Assembly: GCA_037445085.1 (NCBI GenBank)
Contig: JBBILG010000039.1
Location: forward strand, 1-14,916
Source of the DNA: JBBILG01 sp037445085
Lineage (GTDB): Bacteria > Pseudomonadota > Gammaproteobacteria > Burkholderiales > Methylophilaceae
DNA length: 14,916 nt
Direction: 5' to 3'
In this document: positions 1 through 6,372 of the stretch, piece by piece
Layout of the letters: every line of letters begins with the position of its first letter
Position numbering within the stretch: position 1 is the stretch's first letter
Translations under genes and position numbers: made by a program
The notes under the pieces: generated by a model
Told to the model about the DNA's origin: nothing
Databases searched by the model: none
What the model saw: only the letters and a program-made list of their open reading frames with translations

Positions 1-248
1 TTCAAACTTCATACGGCCGGCTTAGTAGGCAAGAATGGCAACTCCGCCACCGCCTTCTGGAACGGCCAGGTCACGACGGTCTTATCGCCTGAAGGCCAGC
101 CCATGACCAGCTTCAAGGGCACATGGGAATATGTGGCGGGCACCGGCAAGTACAACAATATCCAGGGCAAGGGCGATTTCCAGGGACATTTCACTTCCAA
201 ACCAGTTACGACGTCAGCTGGAACGGCGAGTACTCCTTGGCCAAGTAG
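1..248 (+). pseudogene. 3' end of a small hypothetical gene, interrupted by an apparent -1 frameshift
   Basis: The gene runs in from the left edge, so its 5' end is missing. Frame 1 reads a Gly/Thr/Tyr-rich, beta-like sequence with the segment GTWEYVAGTGKYNNIQGKG (codons from about 121), which resembles small secreted or lipocalin-like hypothetical proteins with a 'GTGKY..I.GKG' repeat. At codon AAA (199-201) frame 1 turns into unlikely sequence. Frame 3 from 201 continues naturally with TSYDVSWNGEYSLAK and ends at TAG 246-248. One missing A in the AAA run would explain this, either as a true mutation or as a sequencing error. I do not recognise a named family and give no function. The gene lies 86 bases upstream of rep on the same strand, and I see no promoter or terminator between them. 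Confidence 0.5.
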
Positions 249-334
249 CCTGTATTCGATCCATCGTTCATCAATCTCCCTTTGGTGGGGCCGCAGGTGA
301 CGTCTCGTGGCCAACGAGATACACTTGCGCCCCC

Positions 335-2332
335 ATGCTTTCCAAACTCAACGCCCCGCAGCGCGAAGCGGTCAAATACCTGGATGGCCCCTTGCTGGTG
401 CTGGCCGGCGCCGGTAGCGGCAAGACGCGCGTCATCACGCACAAGATCGCCCACCTGATCGAACGCTGCGGCTACGCGCCGCGCGAGATCGCCGCCATCA
501 CTTTCACCAACAAGGCGGCGCGCGAGATGCAGGAGCGCGTCGGGCAGCTCGCGCAGGGCAAGGCAGCCAGGGGGCTCACCGTCACAACCTTCCACTCGCT
601 GGGCCTGACGATGCTGCGTCAGGAAGCCCGGCTCCTGGGCTACAAGCCGCAGTTCTCCCTCCTGGACGCAGCCGACAGCTTCAAGATTCTGGCCGACCTT
701 CTGGCCACCGCCGACCGGCAATTGCTGCGCCGCACGCAGTGGCGGATTTCCGGCTGGAAGAACGCCTTTCTCGACCCCGACCAGGCCCGTGCGCAGGCCG
801 AGGAAGAAAGCAGCCACGCGGCTGCCAGGGTTTACCAGCGCTACCAGCAGACCTTGCGCGCCTACCAGGCGGTGGATTTCGACGATCTCATCCGCCTGCC
901 GGTGGAACTGTTCCAGAGCCACCCGGAAGCGCTGGAAAAGTGGCAAAGAAAATTGAAATACCTGCTCATCGACGAATACCAGGACACCAACGCCTGCCAG
1001 TATCGTCTGGTCAAGCTGCTCACCGGCGTGGAGGGCCGCTTCACCGCGGTGGGCGACGATGACCAGGCCATCTACGGCTGGCGCGGCGCGGACGTGGAGA
1101 ATCTGCGCCAGCTCACCGTCGATTACCCCCGGCTCAGGGTGATTAAGCTGGAGCAGAACTACCGCTCCACCGTGCGCATCCTGCGCGCCGCCAACCAGGT
1201 CATCGCCAACAACCCCAAGCTGTTCGACAAGCGCCTGTGGAGCGAGCACGGCACCGGCGACCCCATCCTGATCACCGCCATGCGCGACGAGGAGCACGAG
1301 GCGGAGGCCGTGGTGATCAGGCTGTTGGCGCACAAGTTCGAGCACCGCACCCGCTTCGCCGACTACGCCATCCTCTACCGCGGCAACCACCAGTCGCGCC
1401 TGCTGGAAGAAACGCTGCGCGAGCACAAGGTACCCTATACCGTGTCCGGCGGGCAGTCGTTCTTCGACAAGGCGGAGATCAAGGACATCGTGAGTTACCT
1501 CAGGCTCATCGCCAACGAGGACGACGATCCCGCCTTCATCCGCGCCGCCACCACCCCCAGAAAAGGCATCGGCGACACCACCCTGGAGCGGCTGGGCGAA
1601 TATGCCGCGCAGAAACACGTCTCGCTGTTCGAAGCCGCCTTCGCGGGCGAATTCCAGAAAGCCATGGCCCACAGGCAACTGGAGGACCTGCTCGCCTTCT
1701 GCCGCTTCATCCAGCGCATGCAGGAGCGCGCGGAGCGGGAGCCGGCCGGGGAAGTGCTGAACGACCTGCTCGCCGCCATCCGGTACGAGATGTTCCTCTA
1801 CGACAGCGAGGAACCGCGCAGTGCCGAAGCCAAGTGGAAGAACGTCATGGATTTCACCGGCTGGTTGTCCAGAAAAGGCGAGAATGATGAAGTCAGCCTG
1901 TTGCAGCTCACCCAGACCGTCGCGCTGATGAGCATGCTGGAAGGCCGCGAGGAGGAAACCGACGCGGTCAGGCTCTCCACCCTGCACGCCGCCAAGGGGC
2001 TGGAATTCGGCCACGTGTTCATGATCGGCGTGGAAGAAGGCATCCTGCCGCACCGCGAGAGCATCGACACCGGCAAGGTGGAAGAGGAGCGCCGCCTGAT
2101 GTACGTCGGCATCACCCGCGCGCAGCGCTCGCTGCACATTTCCTGGTGCCGCAAGCGCAGGAAGGCCGGCGGGAGCGAGGCCTGCGAGCCCAGCCGCTTC
2201 ATCGCCGAACTGCCCGCCGACGACGTGCGGCATGCCGGCATGCCGGGCGCCGATCCGGCCGCCAGCCGGGAAACCGGACGCGCGGCCATGGCCAATATCC
2301 GCGCGCTGCTGGGGCAGGAAAAACCGCGTTGA
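335..2332 (+). CDS. rep: ATP-dependent DNA helicase Rep (superfamily 1A, 3'-5')
   Basis: This 665-residue protein is a cytoplasmic 3'-to-5' DNA helicase that helps replication forks pass protein blocks and restart. All SF1 motifs are visible: Walker A AGAGSGKT (24-31), motif Ia TFTNKAA (56-62), Walker B LIDEYQDT (211-218), motif III GDDDQAIYGWRGA (240-252), motif IV LEQNYRS (272-278), motif V TLHAAKGLEF (549-558) and motif VI YVGITRAQ (590-597). Length and full-length alignment by eye favour Rep over the longer UvrD or PcrA. For example, the NHQSRLLEETL and PSRFIAELPADD stretches and the short C-terminus match E. coli Rep. The ATG at 335 begins the normal Rep N-terminus (MLSKLNAPQREAVKYL). 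The open frame extends further upstream but that part is not Rep-like. No good Shine-Dalgarno sequence precedes the ATG. The gene converges with the GGDEF/EAL gene, 81 bases away. Confidence 0.95.
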   Translation: MLSKLNAPQREAVKYLDGPLLVLAGAGSGKTRVITHKIAHLIERCGYAPREIAAITFTNKAAREMQERVGQLAQGKAARGLTVTTFHSLGLTMLRQEARLLGYKPQFSLLDAADSFKILADLLATADRQLLRRTQWRISGWKNAFLDPDQARAQAEEESSHAAARVYQRYQQTLRAYQAVDFDDLIRLPVELFQSHPEALEKWQRKLKYLLIDEYQDTNACQYRLVKLLTGVEGRFTAVGDDDQAIYGWRGADVENLRQLTVDYPRLRVIKLEQNYRSTVRILRAANQVIANNPKLFDKRLWSEHGTGDPILITAMRDEEHEAEAVVIRLLAHKFEHRTRFADYAILYRGNHQSRLLEETLREHKVPYTVSGGQSFFDKAEIKDIVSYLRLIANEDDDPAFIRAATTPRKGIGDTTLERLGEYAAQKHVSLFEAAFAGEFQKAMAHRQLEDLLAFCRFIQRMQERAEREPAGEVLNDLLAAIRYEMFLYDSEEPRSAEAKWKNVMDFTGWLSRKGENDEVSLLQLTQTVALMSMLEGREEETDAVRLSTLHAAKGLEFGHVFMIGVEEGILPHRESIDTGKVEEERRLMYVGITRAQRSLHISWCRKRRKAGGSEACEPSRFIAELPADDVRHAGMPGADPAASRETGRAAMANIRALLGQEKPR

Positions 2333-2341
2333 GGGAACGAA

Positions 2342-2452
2342 CCGGCTTCGCCGTCTCCTCTCCTGCCGGGAGGAGGATCAGAGGCGCCCGTCAGGACAGC
2401 TTGCAGCATGCCCTCACCCGGCTTCGCCACCTTCTCTCGGGGCAAGAGGGTC
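2342..2452. repeat. Two degenerate copies of a GC-rich intergenic repeat
   Basis: The 11-mer CCGGCTTCGCC occurs at 2342-2352 and again at 2418-2428, each followed by a C/T-rich then G/A-rich stretch (CTCCTCTCCTGCCGGGAGGAGG at the first, CTTCTCTCGGGGCAAGAGGG at the second) that can form an imperfect hairpin. The second copy is preceded by CCCTCACC, typical of widespread proteobacterial intergenic repeats of the 'CCCTCACCC...CTCTCCC' kind. It overlaps the 3' end of the minus-strand GGDEF/EAL gene, whose stop codon (2416-2414) lies in the CTCACC box. The convergent position suggests it could also act as a weak transcription end signal, but no T-run follows on either strand. Confidence 0.5.
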
Positions 2453-5449
2453 AAGCGTGCTCGCTTGTCCGGCACGCCCGGCCTGCGCCGCCAGCAGTTC
2501 GGCAAACTCCGCCGCCGGCAACGGCTTGCCGTACAGGTAGCCCTGCGCCATCTCGCAGCCGGCCGCACGCAGGAAATCGGCCTGCGCCTCGCTCTCCACC
2601 CCTTCCGCCACCACGCGCAGGTTGAGGCTGTGCGCCATCAGGATGATGGTGCGCACCATGGCGGCGTCGTTGCTGTCGCCGATCACGTCGCCCACGAAGC
2701 TCTGGTAGATCTTGAGCTTGCGGATGGGGAATCGCTTGAGGTAGGAAAGCGAGGAATGGCCGGTGCCGAAATCGTCGATGGCGATGCCCACGCCGAGCGC
2801 GGTCAGTTCGTGCAGGGTGGCCAGGGGTACGCTCCCCCCCTGCATGAGGATGGCCTCAGTCAGCTCCAGTTCCAGCGCCTCCGGCGGCAGGCCGTAGCGC
2901 CGCAGCAGGCCGTCCACCTGCTCGTACAGGTTGCGCTGGCAGAACTGTAGCGCGGAAAGGTTGACCGAAATGCGCAGCGGCGGCAGGCCGGCCGTGCGCC
3001 AGGCACGGCACTGCCGCAGCGCCTCCTCCAGCACCCAGTCGCTGATGGGGCCGATCAGCCCGGTTTCCTCCGCCAGCGGGATGAAGCTGACCGGCGGCAC
3101 CATGCCCTTTTCCGGGTGGCGCCAGCGGATCAGCACCTCGCAAGCGACGATGCGGCCGTCCGCCAGTTCCACCTGCGGCTGGTAGAAAAGCTCGAATGCC
3201 CGTTCCTCCAGCGCCGCGCGCAGGGCGGTTTCCAGCTCCAGGCGCTCGTAGATGCTGGCGGTCATGTCGGGGTTGAAGACCATGACACGGTTGCGCCCGG
3301 CCTCCTTGGCCTGGTACATGGCGACATCGGCGTGCTTGACCAGGGTGTCGGTATCCTGGCCATGCTCGGGGAAAATGGCGATGCCGATGCTGGCGGAGAT
3401 GCGCAGGACATGTCCCTGGATGGGATAGGGCTGTACCAGTGCCTGCAGCATCTTGTCCGCCACCAGGGCGGCGCCTTCGGCATCGGTGGCCGGCAACACG
3501 GCGATGAACTCGTCGCCGCCCTGGCGCGATACCGTATCCTGCTCGCGCACGCAGTCGGCAAGGCGCTGCGCCACCATCTGCAGCAGTTCGTCGCCAACGT
3601 TGTGCCCCAGGGTATCGTTGATCTGCTTGAAACGGTCGAGGTCCAGGAACAGCACGGCCAGATGCGCGCCGCTGCGGCGAGCCTGGACGAGGCCGTGCTG
3701 CAGGCGGTCGGCGAACAGCAGGCGGTTGGGCAGGCCGGTCAGCCCGTCATACTGGGCCAGTTGGCGGATGCGCTGCTCGGCCTGCTTGCGTTCGCTGATG
3801 TCGTCGAAAATGGCGACGTAGTTGGTCACGGCGCCGGCATCGTCCTTCACGCAGGAAATGGTGAGCTGTTCCGGGTAAATCTCGCCGCTGCGCCGCCGGT
3901 TCCAGATTTCGCCGCGCCAGATGCCCTGCTCCGCCAGACTTTGCCACATGTGCCGGTAGAACTCCTGGCCGTGCCGGCCGGAGGCCAGCAGGCGCGGGTT
4001 GCGGCCGATCACCTCTTCCGCCGGATAGCCGGTGATGCCAGTGAAGGCGCGGTTGACCGCGATGATGTTGGCGGCGGCATCGGTCACCATGATGCCCTCG
4101 GCACTATGCTCGTACACGCTGGCGGCCAGCTTCAGCTTGGCCATCACCGCCTGGCGCTCGCGCTCGCGGTCGAAATGGTCGAGGGCGCAGGAAATGTCCT
4201 CGGCGAGCCCGTGCATGAGAGCAATGCACTCCGGGATGAAGAACCCCCTCTCCCCGGAATAGACGGATATGGCGGCATGGCAGCGCGCGCCCCGCCGCAG
4301 CGGGAACGACGCCGCCGCGCGGAAATCGGCGGCCGCCGCCTCGTCGCGCCAGGGCGCCAGCGCCGGATCGTTCAGGAAATCGTTGTAGATCTGCGTCCTG
4401 CCGGTGCGGATCGCCATGCTCGTGGGTCCGAGTCCCTCCGCCTGGCTGTCGTCCATCACGGTCCTGACCCGCCGCAGATAGGCGGAATCCGCCGGACTGG
4501 CCGCGGCCGGCACCACCCGTCCTGTCGCATCGGGCACGCCGATCCAAGCCAGGGGAAACGGCACGCGCCGCACCAGGGTGGCGCAGATGGCGTGCAGCAG
4601 GCGGGATTCGTCGGTCTCGCGCACGATGATGTCGGTGCATTCGGTCCAGGCGGCATACAGCCGGTTGAGGCGTGCCAGCCGGTCTTCCGATTCCTCCAGC
4701 GCATCCAGCATGCGGTTGAGGCTGTGTCCGAGCTGGGCCACCTCGTCGCGGCGGGGACTGGCCGAGCGGACACGGCGCCGGCCGTGCTCCACCGCCACGG
4801 CGAGCTGCATCAACTGGTAGAGGTCGCCGGTCAGCCGCCGCCCCAGCCACAGCGCGACCAGCATGGCCGGCAGCGCCGCCAGCAGCGAGAACACCAGCGC
4901 CGTCGCCGCCAGCTTGGCGAGATTGGCGTTGACCGAAGCGCGCGTGTTTACCAGCCTGACCCAGCCGACGAGACGCTCCCCCGCCATCACCGGATGTGCC
5001 AGGTCGAGCAGGTCGTCATCGTCCACCAGCACGCGCGGCGCTGCCGGCCCCTGGAGCAGGCTGCGGCTCAGGGGGTCGCGAACGTAGCCCCCGCGCTGCG
5101 CGGGCTGCGTGGAGGCCAGCACCTGTCCGCGCGGCGACAGCGCCATGGCGAACTTGAGATCGGTGGCCCCGGCCACGCTATCCAGAACTTCCTGCAGCCC
5201 TGCCACATCGTGGGCCAGCACCCATGGGACGCTGCTCGCCGCCAGCGCCTCGGCCATGCCCATGGCGGCATCGCGCGAGGCATCGTGCAGAAAATCGCGC
5301 TGGTGCAGATACAGCAGGGAGCTGGACAGGGTCATCATGAGCAGCGCGACAAGACCGAAGGACACGGACAACTGGCGCCGCAGCGAACGGCACCAGTAGT
5401 CGCGCACCCTGTGCCACAGCACGCCCGGCAGCCCGCGCAGCCTCACCAT
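2414..5449 (-). CDS. Membrane-bound sensor with GAF, PAS, GGDEF and EAL domains (c-di-GMP turnover)
   Basis: This 1011-residue protein probably makes and/or breaks down c-di-GMP in response to signals. Visible parts are: TM helix about 28-47; periplasmic region 48-177; TM helix about 178-202; HAMP about 203-255; GAF-like about 268-425; PAS about 445-560 (ISERKQAEQR linker at its end); GGDEF about 565-725 (YDGLTGLPNR at 567, GGDEF at 644-648, inhibitory RxxD site REQD at 635-638); EAL about 740-985. EAL residues include EVL 771-773, N830, E865, D892-D893, K913, E949 and Q969. The usual LKID is LKIY (Y915), an unusual loss. The start is ATG 5449-5447, which overlaps the TGA of the upstream binding-protein gene by seven bases and implies translational coupling. 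The longer open frame upstream is the out-of-frame shadow of that gene. The last ~15 residues (TLDPLAPREGGEAG) come from the intergenic repeat. Diguanylate cyclase activity looks likely; phosphodiesterase activity is uncertain. Confidence 0.9.
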   Translation of the reverse strand: MVRLRGLPGVLWHRVRDYWCRSLRRQLSVSFGLVALLMMTLSSSLLYLHQRDFLHDASRDAAMGMAEALAASSVPWVLAHDVAGLQEVLDSVAGATDLKFAMALSPRGQVLASTQPAQRGGYVRDPLSRSLLQGPAAPRVLVDDDDLLDLAHPVMAGERLVGWVRLVNTRASVNANLAKLAATALVFSLLAALPAMLVALWLGRRLTGDLYQLMQLAVAVEHGRRRVRSASPRRDEVAQLGHSLNRMLDALEESEDRLARLNRLYAAWTECTDIIVRETDESRLLHAICATLVRRVPFPLAWIGVPDATGRVVPAAASPADSAYLRRVRTVMDDSQAEGLGPTSMAIRTGRTQIYNDFLNDPALAPWRDEAAAADFRAAASFPLRRGARCHAAISVYSGERGFFIPECIALMHGLAEDISCALDHFDRERERQAVMAKLKLAASVYEHSAEGIMVTDAAANIIAVNRAFTGITGYPAEEVIGRNPRLLASGRHGQEFYRHMWQSLAEQGIWRGEIWNRRRSGEIYPEQLTISCVKDDAGAVTNYVAIFDDISERKQAEQRIRQLAQYDGLTGLPNRLLFADRLQHGLVQARRSGAHLAVLFLDLDRFKQINDTLGHNVGDELLQMVAQRLADCVREQDTVSRQGGDEFIAVLPATDAEGAALVADKMLQALVQPYPIQGHVLRISASIGIAIFPEHGQDTDTLVKHADVAMYQAKEAGRNRVMVFNPDMTASIYERLELETALRAALEERAFELFYQPQVELADGRIVACEVLIRWRHPEKGMVPPVSFIPLAEETGLIGPISDWVLEEALRQCRAWRTAGLPPLRISVNLSALQFCQRNLYEQVDGLLRRYGLPPEALELELTEAILMQGGSVPLATLHELTALGVGIAIDDFGTGHSSLSYLKRFPIRKLKIYQSFVGDVIGDSNDAAMVRTIILMAHSLNLRVVAEGVESEAQADFLRAAGCEMAQGYLYGKPLPAAEFAELLAAQAGRAGQASTLDPLAPREGGEAG

Positions 5450-6060
5450 GCCACCGGCCGCACCGCGGCGGAGAATTCTTCGAGGAAGGCGCGCACCGAT
5501 GCATAGGTACTCTCGTCGGCCGGCTCGAAGCGCGAAACCGGCAGCCGCTCCAGCATGGCACGGCCGGCCGCGCTCTCGTGCAGGCGCAGCAACCGTTCGG
5601 TGAAGCGTTGCTGCACCGGCTGCGGCACGTCGGGGCGCACCACCCAGCCGTTGCTGGGCAGCGTGGCGGTCTGCCATTTCACTTCCAGTTGCGCGGCCTC
5701 TTGCGGATGCTCGCGCTGGAAGAGCTTCCAGGGCATCGGCCAGGTGGCGCCGGCGGCGACATCGCCGTGCAGCACGCTGAGGATGGAGGATTCCTGGGAG
5801 CCGACGTAGCGGTTGTCGATGTCGCGGTTCACGTCGAGGCCGTGCATGCGCAAAAAATACTGCGGCAGCATGGCCGCCGCCAGCGCGGTGGGTGCCGGAT
5901 ACGACACCGCCTCGCCCCTGAGATCGGCCACTTCCCGGATGCCGCTGTCTTTGCGCACCAAGAGGATGCCGCGGAAATCCCCGTCATCGGCCATCTTGCC
6001 GAATACGCGATAGCCGCGGCGCAGCGCGCGCAGGGCCCAGGCCCAGCCGCGGCTCCTCAT
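5443..6060 (-). CDS. PhnD-like substrate-binding protein, N-terminally truncated
   Basis: This 205-residue protein matches the C-terminal two thirds of PhnD/phosphonate-type periplasmic binding proteins (normally about 280-300 residues). Recognisable parts, by residue, are GYRVFGKMADDGDFRGILLV (from 16), VADLRGEAVSYPAPTALAA (from 44), QYFLRMHGLDVNRD (67) and GDVAAGATWPMPWKLF (99). Family members bind phosphonate, phosphite or similar oxyanions, and some feed sensor proteins instead of ABC importers. There is no signal peptide and the first lobe's N-terminal half is absent; no frame upstream of 6060 supplies it. The start is ATG 6060 with AAGGAG ten bases upstream; TTG 6063, seven bases from AAGGAG, is the alternative. 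No transporter permease or ATPase is adjacent. Its end overlaps the start of the GGDEF/EAL gene, so the pair is probably an operon. It may be a decaying periplasmic sensor partner or a cytoplasmic relic; without export it could not work as a normal receptor. Confidence 0.75.
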   Translation of the reverse strand: MRSRGWAWALRALRRGYRVFGKMADDGDFRGILLVRKDSGIREVADLRGEAVSYPAPTALAAAMLPQYFLRMHGLDVNRDIDNRYVGSQESSILSVLHGDVAAGATWPMPWKLFQREHPQEAAQLEVKWQTATLPSNGWVVRPDVPQPVQQRFTERLLRLHESAAGRAMLERLPVSRFEPADESTYASVRAFLEEFSAAVRPVAW

Positions 6061-6063
6061 CAA

Positions 6064-6372
6064 TCCCGATCTCCTTCGTTTTTCGATGTATGGGCGCCTT
6101 GTGAACAGCCCCGAACAGGCCCGTCACGGCGTGCAGCGCGGCACTTGCTGGCCCGGATCGCCGGCACGCGGGCGCGGCCCACGCGCCCTACCCCTGAGCA
6201 TACGGGATTCGTTGCGGTTGCGGAAGGGCCGGGGCAGGAAAACGCGGCTCCGGGTCCCGGCCACACCCGCGCCTGGCGCGGAATTTTTCGGCACCTGCCC
6301 ATCCTTCCCTTTCGTTGCGGCGGCGCCATGCTAACATAGCCGCACTTTCGAGCCTTCCCAACCGAGGCATGC
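6064..6372. other. Divergent intergenic region between the binding-protein gene and the transporter gene
   Basis: These 309 bases hold no gene I can support. They contain the ribosome binding site of the minus-strand binding-protein gene (AAGGAG, read from about 6075 down), a GC hairpin candidate (GGCCGGG 6227-6233 with CCCGGCC 6256-6262) and a weak promoter for the + strand transporter near 6329. I looked for the missing first part of the binding protein on the minus strand and did not find it. I saw no recognisable c-di-GMP riboswitch. Confidence 0.5.
6329..6337 (+). promoter_or_regulatory. Possible extended -10 promoter for the lapBC-type genes
   Basis: TGCTAACAT is an extended -10 element (TGn plus TAACAT at 6332-6337). 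A poor -35 (TTTCGT, 6310-6315) sits 16 bases upstream, which is acceptable for an extended -10 promoter. Transcription would start around 6344, giving a leader of about 30 bases before ATG 6373. This is inferred from the motif only. Confidence 0.35.

Noticed and set aside
206..2233. Long minus-strand open frame opposite rep (675 codons)
   Set aside because: It is a GC-rich mirror of the rep reading frame. The translation is Ala/Gly/Val/His-rich with no family motif, and rep on the other strand is certain.
3116..5506. Long plus-strand open frame opposite the GGDEF/EAL gene (796 codons)
   Set aside because: Low-complexity His/Gln/Gly-rich translation with no domains, antisense to a gene with clear GGDEF and EAL motifs.
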